64,000 bases of DNA from Streptomyces roseirectus (lineage in GTDB: Bacteria > Actinomycetota > Actinomycetes > Streptomycetales > Streptomycetaceae). Positions 11,501-19,640 of the stretch are shown here, one piece after another. The position numbers were made by a program, and so were the translations under genes. Under the pieces are notes generated by a model. The model had not been told where the DNA came from and ran no database searches. It saw only the letters and a list, made by a program, of their open reading frames with translations. Position 1 is the first letter of the stretch, and every line of letters starts with the position of its first letter. The stretch lies in assembly GCF_014489635.1 (NCBI RefSeq), contig NZ_CP060828.1:6098001-6162000 (forward strand), in the 5' to 3' direction.

Positions 11501-12097
11501 ATGGGCACCAGAACCGACGCTCCCACCCGCCGCGAGCAGATCCTCAAGGAGGCCGCGCGCCTCTTCGCCGAGCGCGGGTTCCACGGCGTCGGCGTCGACG
11601 AGATAGGCGCCGCCGTCGGCATCAGCGGACCCGGCCTCTACCGCCACTTCCCCGGCAAGGACGCGATGCTCGCGGAACTCCTCGTCGGCATCAGTGGCCA
11701 GCTCCTCACGGGTGCGCGCACGCGCCTGAGGGAATCCGCCGGCGACGCGCCCGCGCGCGTGCTGGACTCCCTCATCGAGGGGCACATCGACTTCGCCCTC
11801 GACGACCGTCCGCTCATCACCCTCCACGACCGCGAGCTGGACCGCCTGCGCGACAGCGACCGCAAGCTCGTGCGCCAGCTCCAGCGCCAGTACGTCGAGC
11901 TGTGGGTGGAGGTCGTCCGCGAGGTGTATCCGGGGCTGCCCGAGCCCGCCGCCCGTTCGGCCGTCCACTCGGTCTTCGGTCTGCTGAACTCCACGCCGCA
12001 CCTCGGGCGCGCGGGTTCCCTGCCGGGGCGCGGCGAGACGGCGCGGCTGCTGCACCGGATGGCGCGGGGGGCGTTCGGGGCGGCGGCGGGGGAGTGA
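11501..12097 (+). CDS. TetR-family regulator of the adjacent leucine/acyl-CoA catabolic operon
   Basis: A 198-residue TetR protein. The N-terminal HTH is clear (REQILKEAARLFAERGFHGV, then GVDEIGAAVGISGPGLYRHF). The C-terminal ligand domain is helical and would probably sense an acyl-CoA; that is inferred from context. It is divergent from the carboxylase operon with two shared palindromic operators between them. There is no RBS at the ATG, so it is probably leaderless. The stop codon lies inside the first unit of a 12-bp tandem repeat, so loss or gain of units cannot change the protein end unless the TGA mutates. Confidence 0.9.
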   Translation: MGTRTDAPTRREQILKEAARLFAERGFHGVGVDEIGAAVGISGPGLYRHFPGKDAMLAELLVGISGQLLTGARTRLRESAGDAPARVLDSLIEGHIDFALDDRPLITLHDRELDRLRDSDRKLVRQLQRQYVELWVEVVREVYPGLPEPAARSAVHSVFGLLNSTPHLGRAGSLPGRGETARLLHRMARGAFGAAAGE

Positions 12098-12154
12098 GGC
12101 GGGGCGTGAGGCGGGGCGTGAGGCGGGGCGTGAGGCGGGGCGTGAGGCGGGGCA
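12095..12154 (+). repeat. Five tandem copies of a 12-bp unit
   Basis: The unit TGAGGCGGGGCG is repeated at 12095, 12107, 12119 and 12131, and the fifth copy (12143) ends in A. The first TGA is the stop codon of the TetR gene. No matching repeat is seen elsewhere in the window. Too short and spacer-free for a CRISPR. Confidence 0.9.
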
Positions 12155-12244
12155 TGGGGTGCGCCGGGTGGGCCGTCGTGCTGCTCTGGAGTGACGTGCG
12201 TCTCTGGCGCTCCTGGCTACTCGCCGGTACGCTCTGATATGAGC

Positions 12245-12252
12245 AAGCGCTT
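12245..12252. promoter_or_regulatory. Candidate operator AAGCGCTT upstream of acyl-CoA dehydrogenase 2
   Basis: A perfect 8-bp palindrome inside GAGCAAGCGCTTAGAC, 25 bases upstream of the GTG start. The same core occurs upstream of the sugar operon at 53976-53983, next to a LacI gene. It may be a regulator site here, but the sequence is short and chance is possible. Confidence 0.28.
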
Positions 12253-12276
12253 AGACAGGTAGCGGGAGGTGGCGGC

Positions 12277-13434
12277 GTGCGCCGTACGGTGTTCAACGAG
12301 GATCACGAGGCGTTCCGGGAGACCCTTCGGGCGTTCATCGAGGCCGAGGTCGTGCCGGTGTACGACGAGTGGTTCGCCGCGGGGCAGGCGCCGCGCGAGT
12401 TCTACTACAAGCTCGCCGAGCTGGGCGTCTTCGGGATCCAGGTCGCCGAGGAGTACGGCGGCGCGGGCATCGACTCGTACAAGTTCGAGGCGATCATCTA
12501 CGAGGAGACCGCGCGCGCGGGCGTGACGTTCGGCGGCTCCGGCGTGCACACGCTGCTCGGCCTGCCGTACGTGAAGCTCCTCGCCACCGACGAGCAGAAG
12601 AAGCGCTACCTCCCCAAGTTCGTCTCCGGCGAGGAGATGTGGGCCATCGCGATGACCGAGCCGGGCACCGGCTCCGACCTCGCGGGCATGAAGACCACCG
12701 CCAAGCTCTCCGAGGACGGCACGCACTACGTCCTCAACGGCGCCAAGACCTTCATCACCGGCGGCGTCCACGCCGACCGCATGATCGTCTGCGCCCGCAC
12801 CTCCGCGCCGACCGCCGAGGACCGCCGGCACGGCATCTCCCTGTTCGTCGTCGACACCAAGGCGGAGGGCTACTCCGTCGGCCGCAAGCTCGACAAGCTC
12901 GGCTTGAAGACCTCCGACACCGCCGAGCTGGCCTTCGTCGACGTCAAGGTCCCCGTCGAGGACCTGCTGGGCGAGGAGAACAAGGGCTTCTACTACCTCG
13001 GCCACAACCTCGCCTCCGAGCGCTGGGGCATCGCCTACGGCGCGTATGCGCAGGCCAAGGCCGCGATCCGGTTCGCCACCCAGTACGTCAAGGAGCGCAC
13101 CGTCTTCGGCCAGCCCGTCGCCGCCTTCCAGAACACCAAGTTCGAACTCGCCGCCTGCCAGGCCGAGGTGGACGCCGCCGAGGCCGTCGTCGACCGCGCC
13201 ACGGAAGCCCTCGACGCGGGCGAGCTGACCCCCGCCGAGGCCGCCTCCGCGAAGCTCTTCACCACCGAGGTCGCGCACCGCGTCATCGACCGCTGCCTCC
13301 AGCTGCACGGCGGCTACGGCTTCATGAACGAGTACCCCATCGCGCGCCTGTACGCGGACAACCGCGTCAACCGCATCTACGGCGGCACCAGCGAGATCAT
13401 GAAGACGATCATCGCCAAGAACATGGGCCTGTAG
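12277..13434 (+). CDS. Acyl-CoA dehydrogenase, helix-G glutamate type
   Basis: A 385-residue FAD acyl-CoA dehydrogenase: AIAMTEPGTGSDLAG, YVLNGAKTFITGG, LQLHGGYGFMNEYPIARLY. The MCAD-type catalytic glutamate position is glycine (Gly369 in IYGGTSE), while Glu248 in LASERWG matches the helix-G glutamate of LCAD and isovaleryl-CoA dehydrogenases. This makes it mechanistically different from the dehydrogenase at 5786-6946. The GTG start has GGGAGG about 6 bases upstream. It precedes a TesB thioesterase by 51 bp, probably as one unit. Substrate is unknown; long or branched acyl-CoA is the likely class. Confidence 0.92.
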   Translation: MRRTVFNEDHEAFRETLRAFIEAEVVPVYDEWFAAGQAPREFYYKLAELGVFGIQVAEEYGGAGIDSYKFEAIIYEETARAGVTFGGSGVHTLLGLPYVKLLATDEQKKRYLPKFVSGEEMWAIAMTEPGTGSDLAGMKTTAKLSEDGTHYVLNGAKTFITGGVHADRMIVCARTSAPTAEDRRHGISLFVVDTKAEGYSVGRKLDKLGLKTSDTAELAFVDVKVPVEDLLGEENKGFYYLGHNLASERWGIAYGAYAQAKAAIRFATQYVKERTVFGQPVAAFQNTKFELAACQAEVDAAEAVVDRATEALDAGELTPAEAASAKLFTTEVAHRVIDRCLQLHGGYGFMNEYPIARLYADNRVNRIYGGTSEIMKTIIAKNMGL

Positions 13435-13485
13435 GCAGCCGGCCGCACGGCCCCCGCACCGACGAGTCACCAGAAGCAGGGGCCG

Positions 13486-14358
13486 ATGACCCACGCACTC
13501 CAGGATCTCCTCGATCTGCTCGACCTGGAGCAGATCGAGGAGAACATCTTCCGCGGCCAGTCCCGCTCCGCCGTCGTCCCGCGCGTGTTCGGCGGGCAGG
13601 TCGCGGCGCAGGCGCTGGTCGCCGCGGGGCGCACGGTGCCGGCGGACCGGCTCGCACACTCCCTGCACGCCTACTTCCTGCGCCCCGGCGACCCCGGCGC
13701 GCCCATCGTCTACACGGTCGAGCGCCTGCGGGACGGCCGCTCCTTCACCACCCGCCGCGCGGTCGCCGTCCAGCACGGACGGCCGATCTTCGCGCTCTCC
13801 GCGTCCTTCCAGCTGGCCGAGGACGGGCTCGACCACCAGACCCCGATGCCGCCCGCGCCCGACCCGGAGACCCTGCCGACCAGCCACGAACGGCTGCGCG
13901 GGTACGGCCATCTCGCTCCCGAGGTCGTCGAGCGCTTCCTCGAATCCCGAGAGGCGATCGACCTCCGGTACGTCGACGAGCCCCCGTACGGCAAGTTCGG
14001 CGAGCCGCGTGAGCCGCACTCCCAGGTCTGGTTCCGCACCAACGGCAAGCTCGCGGACGACCCGCTGCTCCACGTCGTACTCGCGACCTACGTGTCCGAC
14101 ATGACCCTCCTCGACTCCGTCCTGCTCGCCCACGGGCGCGGAGGGTGGGCCGTGGGGGACGTCGTCGGGGCGTCCCTGGACCACGCGATGTGGTTCCACC
14201 GGCCCTTCCGGGCCGACGAATGGCTCCTGTACGACCAGGAGTCGCCGTCGGCGCACGGGGGGAGGGGGCTCGGGCAGGCGCGGATCTACACGCGGGAGGG
14301 GGAGCTGGCGATCTCGGTGATCCAGGAGGGCGTGGTCAGGGTCCCTCGGGAGGTGTAG
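13486..14358 (+). CDS. tesB: Acyl-CoA thioesterase II (TesB family)
   Basis: A 290-residue double hot-dog thioesterase. The N-terminal LLDLLDLEQIEENIFRGQS and FGGQVAAQAL are typical of TesB, and the C-terminal hot dog contains GASLDHAMWFHRPFRADEW. It hydrolyses acyl-CoA to free acid and CoA in the cytoplasm. It follows the acyl-CoA dehydrogenase in the same direction. RBS is weak (AGCAGGGGCCG). The end converges on the phosphatase gene across a 61-bp gap holding copies of the 9-bp repeat. Confidence 0.93.
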   Translation: MTHALQDLLDLLDLEQIEENIFRGQSRSAVVPRVFGGQVAAQALVAAGRTVPADRLAHSLHAYFLRPGDPGAPIVYTVERLRDGRSFTTRRAVAVQHGRPIFALSASFQLAEDGLDHQTPMPPAPDPETLPTSHERLRGYGHLAPEVVERFLESREAIDLRYVDEPPYGKFGEPREPHSQVWFRTNGKLADDPLLHVVLATYVSDMTLLDSVLLAHGRGGWAVGDVVGASLDHAMWFHRPFRADEWLLYDQESPSAHGGRGLGQARIYTREGELAISVIQEGVVRVPREV

Positions 14359-14359
14359 A

Positions 14360-14419
14360 GGTACTACGGGTTGGCGGTGCCGGGGAGCGGGGCGCCGCAG
14401 GTACTACGGGTACTACGGG
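14360..14419. repeat. GTACTACGG repeat cluster between convergent genes
   Basis: GGTACTACGGG occurs at 14360-14370, and two directly joined units (GTACTACGGGTACTACGGG) lie at 14401-14419. They fill much of the gap between the thioesterase stop (14358) and the phosphatase stop (14420). The same 9-bp unit recurs at 16168-16272, 29210-29219, 41082-41146 and 46034-46060. Confidence 0.9.
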
Positions 14420-15208
14420 TCATCTCAGCCCCGCCTCCGCCAGCAGGTACGCCACCATCGGGTCGTAGTACCTGGGGCTGACGACGTGGTCGTCCAGGGG
14501 GACCGCCACTTGGAGGGTGCCCTCCGACTCCGCGAGGAACAGGGCGGGGTCGTTGCAGTCGGCGTAGCCGACGGAGTCGACGCCGTGCTGGGCGGCGTAA
14601 CCGGCCCAGCCGTGGTCGGCGACGACGAGGTCCGGCAGGTCGCGGGCGGTGCGTTCGAGGGCGGTGAGGATCTGCCGCATGGGCTCGCCGGAGTGCGTGT
14701 GCCAGAGCGTCGCCCCGTGTTCGAGGACCGCGACGTCCGCGAACTGCATGACGTACCCCTCCTCCGTCTGGAGCCCGTCGGGGATGACGACGATGTCGCA
14801 GCCGGCCGTCCGCAGCGCCCCCGCGACCGTGCGGTGCACGTCGAGCAGGCCGCCCGGGTGACCCGTCGCGAACAGCACCCGCTGGTGGCCGTCCGCCGCC
14901 TTGCGCAGCCGCGCCGCCATCCGGTCCAGCGCGTCGACCGTCAGCTCGGGGTCGATCGTGTCCTGCCCGTAGCGGTACTCCGGATCGTCGTTCACCCCGA
15001 CCCGCTCCGCCATCACGGCCAGCACGTCCTGTTCGTCCGCCCACCGGTCACCCAGTTCGAGCCCGAGCCAGAAGTTCCGGACGCCGTTGGCGAGTTGGCG
15101 GTAGTGAGCGAGGTTGTTCTCGCGCGGCGTGGCCACCTGGCCGGCGATGCGGGTCTTCACCAGGTGCTCGACCAGTTCGCTGCGGGTGGGGATCCGGGGT
15201 ATCGGCAT
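14420..15208 (-). CDS. Phosphatase-like protein conserved in Streptomyces
   Basis: A 262-residue protein matching what I recall as the family annotated simply as phosphatase in streptomycetes (PF15698-type). Recognisable stretches are RVLFATGHPGGLLDVH, VVIPDGLQTEEGYVMQFADV and LPDLVVADHGWAGYAAQHG. The many His/Asp/Gly motifs suggest metal- or phosphate-binding, but no assay-based role is known to me. I start at ATG 15208; a GTG ten codons upstream (15238) is possible. It is cytoplasmic, with no signal peptide. Substrate unknown. Confidence 0.72.
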   Translation of the reverse strand: MPIPRIPTRSELVEHLVKTRIAGQVATPRENNLAHYRQLANGVRNFWLGLELGDRWADEQDVLAVMAERVGVNDDPEYRYGQDTIDPELTVDALDRMAARLRKAADGHQRVLFATGHPGGLLDVHRTVAGALRTAGCDIVVIPDGLQTEEGYVMQFADVAVLEHGATLWHTHSGEPMRQILTALERTARDLPDLVVADHGWAGYAAQHGVDSVGYADCNDPALFLAESEGTLQVAVPLDDHVVSPRYYDPMVAYLLAEAGLR

Positions 15209-15281
15209 ACCCCCATTCTGGTGCAGACGCTCGCGCACGTCCGCATGGTTGCGTCCGCTGGGACATGGGTCACGTCGACGA

Positions 15282-17000
15282 TCACTCCGCCCGGTCCGCG
15301 TGCTCCCTGAGGTGCTCCCTGAGCGCGAACCACAACTCCATCCGAACGTCGGGATCGTCCAGGTCCGTCCCCAGCAACCCCGCGCAGCGCGCGATCCGTT
15401 GGCGCACGGTGTTGCGGTGCACGCCCAGCGCCACCGCCGTCCGGTCCCAACTCCCGTGCAGGGACAGCCAGGTGCGCAACGTCTCGGTGAGCGCCGGGGT
15501 CTCGGCGACCGGCGCGAGCAGCGCCCGCGCGTGCGCCGCCGCGTCCTGCGGGGAGATCAGCGCGGTGAGCGTGGTGCGGGCGGTGTGCCGGACGACGGGG
15601 ACGCGCGTCGCCAGCGCCCGCGCGAGGGCTCGCGCCGCCTGCGCGTCGGCGGCGGGCCAGTCGGCGGGGGTGACGGGGGCGCTCGCCCCCAGGGCCCAGC
15701 CCGGCTGGGGCGGCGGGGCGGGGTACGGGTCCTCGTCGGCCGGGAGGAGGAGGCGGACGACATCGCCGGCGGCGTCGGCGATGTCCACGAGGGGGGTGCC
15801 GAGAGCCGCGCCGAGGGCGGTGGGGGTGAGGCCGGTGCCGGCGCCGGGGGCGGGGTCCGGGTCGTAGGGGAGGGGGTGGCTCTCGGGGTGTACGGGGTGT
15901 ACGGGGTCCGCCGGGGTGCGGGTCGTCCGGCGGGCGTGGACGACGATCCAGCGCTCGGCGCCGAGCAGCGGGGCGACCTGCTCCGGGCGCGCGCCCAGCA
16001 GCAGCCGGACGAGGGAGGTCGTACGGGTCGTCTCCGGGGTGCTCTGGCGCTCGTCGGTGAGGAGGGTGAGGAGGACGGCGGCGACGGAGGTGATGGTGTG
16101 GTCGGCGGGGGTGCGGTGGGGGGAGGCGAGGGTGAGGGCGAAGGGGCGGCGGGGGGTGGTCGCGGGGCCCGTAGTACCCGTAGTACCTGCGGTGCCCTCG
16201 CCGAGGCGTCCCGTAGTACCCGTAGTACTCGCGGCGCCCCCGCCCGCGCGGCCCGTGCTACCCGTAGTACCCAAGGCGTAAGCCGAGAGGTGCAACCCCG
16301 TGGCGGGGTCCGTGTCGGTGGCCGTCGCGGAGGTGCGGGTCGTGACGAGGCGGGCCAGCGCGGCAAGGGCCTCGTCGGTACCGGCGAGGGAGGCCGCGCC
16401 CGGTGTTCCCGCCGCTGCCACTGTCCCCCCGTCCGGCCCGAACAGCACCGCCCGTCCCCCCGTCCGCTGGGCCAGTTGCCGCAGGACCGCCGGGACCGGG
16501 TCGGGGCGGGACGCCGCTGCCGCGAGGCTCTGCTGGGCCTCCGTCACCCGGCGCAGCTCCGAGGTACGGGCCCGTTCCATGAGCTGCCAAACCGCGCGGG
16601 CCACCGCCGCGAACGTCGTCCCCTCCGGGACCTCGATCAGGGGCAACCCGTACGACTCGCAGGCGGCGACCAGAGCCCGGGGCACGGTGTCGTGGACGGG
16701 GGCGACCCCGAACCCGAGAGCCACGCCGCCCGCCTCGACGACCCGGGAGACGTAGTCGTCGAAGTAGGTCCCCGCCCCCGCCGCCTCCGGGATGTGCACG
16801 CCGGCCGTGAGCAGCAGCTCGCCCCCCAGGAGGTACGGGTAGGGGTCGGCCATCTCGGAGGTGAGGGCGCCGTACAGGACGACGGCCGGGTCGGCGGGCC
16901 CGGCGATCTGGCGCAGGGCGAGGTCGTCGCGGGCGAGGAGCGCGGCGAGCGGGACGGGAGGAGTGGGCGGGACGGTGGGGGCCGACGGCGCGTTATGCAT
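15282..17000 (-). CDS. PucR-family transcriptional regulator
   Basis: A 572-residue PucR-type activator. The N-terminal PucR domain (PLAALLARDDLALRQIAGPA, about residues 15-140) is followed by a long variable middle. The C-terminal HTH_30 is LRTWLSLHGSWDRTAVALG with HRNTVRQRIARCAGLLG. ATG 17000 has GGAGG 7 bases upstream; an ATG at 17015 would include the RBS itself. Residues about 243-276 hold TTGSTG, TTGTTG and TTGTTG blocks encoded by the window's 9-bp repeat, an unusual linker expansion. It is divergent from the symporter-ureohydrolase-TPP operon (140-bp gap), so it probably regulates it in response to a nitrogen compound. Confidence 0.88.
   Translation of the reverse strand: MHNAPSAPTVPPTPPVPLAALLARDDLALRQIAGPADPAVVLYGALTSEMADPYPYLLGGELLLTAGVHIPEAAGAGTYFDDYVSRVVEAGGVALGFGVAPVHDTVPRALVAACESYGLPLIEVPEGTTFAAVARAVWQLMERARTSELRRVTEAQQSLAAAASRPDPVPAVLRQLAQRTGGRAVLFGPDGGTVAAAGTPGAASLAGTDEALAALARLVTTRTSATATDTDPATGLHLSAYALGTTGSTGRAGGGAASTTGTTGRLGEGTAGTTGTTGPATTPRRPFALTLASPHRTPADHTITSVAAVLLTLLTDERQSTPETTRTTSLVRLLLGARPEQVAPLLGAERWIVVHARRTTRTPADPVHPVHPESHPLPYDPDPAPGAGTGLTPTALGAALGTPLVDIADAAGDVVRLLLPADEDPYPAPPPQPGWALGASAPVTPADWPAADAQAARALARALATRVPVVRHTARTTLTALISPQDAAAHARALLAPVAETPALTETLRTWLSLHGSWDRTAVALGVHRNTVRQRIARCAGLLGTDLDDPDVRMELWFALREHLREHADRAE
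16168..16272. repeat. GTACTACGG repeat blocks inside the PucR coding region
   Basis: On the plus strand, CCCGTAGTACCCGTAGTACC lies at 16168-16187, a second double unit at about 16210-16228, and a partly degenerate double unit at 16252-16272. In the PucR frame (minus strand) they read Gly-Thr-Thr repeats. The unit and its direction match the intergenic clusters at 14360 and 41082, so these are insertions or expansions within a gene. Confidence 0.85.
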
Positions 17001-17140
17001 GTGCGTTTCCTCCATCCCGTACCGCGAGGGTGTGGGAAACGTACACTTCGCAGTCGCTTTCCGGCCACCTAATCTCGGAGTCCGTCACCCGCACGGCGAC
17101 GAGGAGCGCCCCCGGGCGCGCAGCCAGAGTGAGGGATTCC

Positions 17141-18619
17141 ATGGCCGTCGACTACACCGTGATCGTCGTCTACCTGGCCGGGATGCTGGCCATGGGCTGG
17201 TGGGGCATGCGCCGCGCCCGGTCCAAGAGCGAGTTCCTGGTCGCGGGCCGCAGGCTCGGCCCCGCGATGTACTCGGGGACGATGGCGGCGATCGTCCTGG
17301 GCGGCGCGTCCACCATCGGCGGGGTAGGTCTCGGGTATCAGTACGGCCTCTCCGGCGCGTGGATGGTGTTCACGATCGGCCTCGGCCTGCTCGCCCTGAG
17401 TGTCTTCTTCTCCGCCCGCATCGCCCGCCTCAGGGTCTACACCGTCTCCGAGATGCTCGACCTCAGGTACGGGGGTGGCAGGGCCGGGATCGTCTCCGGA
17501 GTGGTCATGTGGGCGTACACCCTGATGCTGGCGGTGACCTCGACCATCGCGTACGCCACCATCTTCGACGTCCTGTTCGACATGGACCGCACCCTCGCGA
17601 TCGTCCTCGGCGGCTCGATCGTCGTCGCGTACTCCACCCTCGGGGGGATGTGGTCGATCACCCTGACGGACATGGTGCAGTTCGTCGTCAAGACGGTCGG
17701 CGTGCTGCTTCTGCTGCTGCCGATCGCGGTCGTCAAGGCGGGCGGATTCGGCGCCATGCGCGACGAGTTGCCGACGTCGTACTTCGACCCGCTGGGTATC
17801 GGCGGCGAGACGATCTTCACGTACGTGCTGATCTACACCTTCGGCATGCTGATCGGCCAGGACATCTGGCAGCGGGTGTTCACCGCCCGCAGCGACCGCA
17901 CCGCCAAGTGGGGCGGCACGGTGGCGGGTTCGTACTGCCTCGCGTACGCCCTCGCGGGCGCCGTCATCGGTACGGCGGCCAAAGTGCTCTATCCGAGCCT
18001 GACGTCGGCGGACGACGCCTTCGCGACGATCGTGAAGGACGAACTCCCTGTCGGTGTCAGGGGGTTGGTGCTGGCGGCGGCGCTCGCGGCGGTGATGTCG
18101 ACGTCGTCCGGCGCGCTCATCGCGTGTGCGACGGTGGCGAACAACGACATCTGGGCGCGGCTGCGGGGCGGGCGGGGCGGGAACGCCGGTGCCGAGAGCG
18201 GTGACGAGGTCCGCGACAACCGGCTGTTCATCCTGGTCATGGGCATCGCCGTGATCGGCACGGCCGTCGCGCTGAACAACGTGGTGGAGGCGCTGACCGT
18301 CGCCTACAACCTGCTCGTCGGCGGTCTCCTGGTCCCCATCCTGGGCGGCCTGCTGTGGAAGCGGGGCACGGTCCACGGCGCGCTGGCCTCCGTCGTGGTC
18401 GGCGGCGGCTCGGTGATCGCGCTGATGGCGGCGTACGGCATCCTCGCCAACGAGCCCGTCTACTACGGTCTGTCGGCCTCCCTCGCCGCCTACGTCGCGG
18501 TCTCCCTCGCGACCCCGCCGACCGACGCGGCCGTCCTCGCCGCCTGGCGCGAGCGACTGGCCGGACACGCGCCAGAACTGACGGAACATCAGCTCCGTAC
18601 GGCGACGACCTCGCCGTAG
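17141..18619 (+). CDS. Sodium:solute symporter (SSS family)
   Basis: A 492-residue multi-pass membrane protein, about 13 predicted helices. The start MAVDYTVIVVYLAGMLAMGW and the following RSKSEFLVAGRRLGP, GGASTIGGVGLGYQYGLSG are typical of SSS transporters (PutP/SGLT fold). ATG 17141 follows GTGAGGG by 5 bases. First gene of a unit with a ureohydrolase and a TPP enzyme, so a guanidino compound (for example agmatine or guanidinobutyrate) or its product is a plausible cargo; that is inference from context only. Confidence 0.9.
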   Translation: MAVDYTVIVVYLAGMLAMGWWGMRRARSKSEFLVAGRRLGPAMYSGTMAAIVLGGASTIGGVGLGYQYGLSGAWMVFTIGLGLLALSVFFSARIARLRVYTVSEMLDLRYGGGRAGIVSGVVMWAYTLMLAVTSTIAYATIFDVLFDMDRTLAIVLGGSIVVAYSTLGGMWSITLTDMVQFVVKTVGVLLLLLPIAVVKAGGFGAMRDELPTSYFDPLGIGGETIFTYVLIYTFGMLIGQDIWQRVFTARSDRTAKWGGTVAGSYCLAYALAGAVIGTAAKVLYPSLTSADDAFATIVKDELPVGVRGLVLAAALAAVMSTSSGALIACATVANNDIWARLRGGRGGNAGAESGDEVRDNRLFILVMGIAVIGTAVALNNVVEALTVAYNLLVGGLLVPILGGLLWKRGTVHGALASVVVGGGSVIALMAAYGILANEPVYYGLSASLAAYVAVSLATPPTDAAVLAAWRERLAGHAPELTEHQLRTATTSP

Positions 18620-18668
18620 GAGACATTCGGAAAGCGCCCAACAGGCGTGAGAGAGAAGGAACGTGACC

Positions 18669-19640
18669 ATGGTTGACCACGAGACGCCGCGCGGCCCCGT
18701 CGACTCCTCGCGGATCCCCCGCTACGCCGGGCCCGCGACGTTCGCCCGGCTGCCGAGGCTCGACGAGGTCGGCGGGAAGGCCGATGTCGCCGTCGTGGGC
18801 GTGCCGTTCGACTCCGGCGTCTCCTACCGGCCGGGGGCGCGGTTCGGGGGCAACGCGATCCGCGAGGCGTCGCGGCTGCTGCGCCCCTACAACCCGGCCC
18901 AGGACGCCTCGCCGTTCGCGCTCGCGCAGGTCGCGGACGGCGGGGACATCGCCGTCAACCCGTTCGACATCAACGAGGCCGTCGAGACGATCGAGGCCGC
19001 CGCCGACCAACTCCTGTACGGCGGGGCCCGGTTGATGACGCTGGGCGGCGACCACACCATCGCCCTGCCGCTGCTGCGGGCCGTCGCCAAGCAGCACGGG
19101 CCGGTCGCGCTGCTGCACTTCGACGCCCATCTCGACACCTGGGACACGTACTTCGGGGCCGAGTACACGCACGGCACCCCGTTCCGCCGCGCGGTCGAGG
19201 AGGGCATCCTCGACACCTCGGCGCTCTCGCACGTCGGCACCCGGGGCCCGCTGTACGGCAAGCAGGACCTGACCGACGACGAGAAGATGGGCTTCGGGAT
19301 CGTCACCTCCGCCGACGTCATGCGGCGCGGCGTCGACGAGGTCGCCGACCAGCTGAGGCAGCGGGTCGGGAACCGGCCGCTCTACGTCTCGATCGACATC
19401 GACTGCCTCGACCCCGCGCACGCGCCGGGTACGGGTACCCCTGAGGCCGGAGGTATGACGTCCAGGGAGCTACTGGAGATTCTGCGCGGGCTGTCCGGGT
19501 GCAACCTCGTTTCCGCCGATGTGGTAGAGGTTGCTCCGGCTTACGACCACGCCGAGATCACCTCCGTCGCCGCCTCCCACACGGCGTACGAGCTGGTCAC
19601 CCTCATGTCCCGCCAGATTGCCGAGGCCCGCGCACAGTGA
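18669..19640 (+). CDS. Agmatinase/guanidinobutyrase-type ureohydrolase
   Basis: A 323-residue ureohydrolase with the binuclear Mn motifs GGDHT (near residue 125), HFDAHLDTW and [20 protein letters not shown]. It hydrolyses a guanidino compound to an amine and urea. The sequence alone does not tell agmatine from 4-guanidinobutyrate. I chose ATG 18669, 8 bases after AAGGA; the GTG at 18663 would leave only two bases of spacer. The TGA overlaps the GTG of the next gene (GTGA). Operon with symporter and TPP enzyme; the divergent PucR is the likely regulator. Confidence 0.9.
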   Translation: MVDHETPRGPVDSSRIPRYAGPATFARLPRLDEVGGKADVAVVGVPFDSGVSYRPGARFGGNAIREASRLLRPYNPAQDASPFALAQVADGGDIAVNPFDINEAVETIEAAADQLLYGGARLMTLGGDHTIALPLLRAVAKQHGPVALLHFDAHLDTWDTYFGAEYTHGTPFRRAVEEGILDTSALSHVGTRGPLYGKQDLTDDEKMGFGIVTSADVMRRGVDEVADQLRQRVGNRPLYVSIDIDCLDPAHAPGTGTPEAGGMTSRELLEILRGLSGCNLVSADVVEVAPAYDHAEITSVAASHTAYELVTLMSRQIAEARAQ

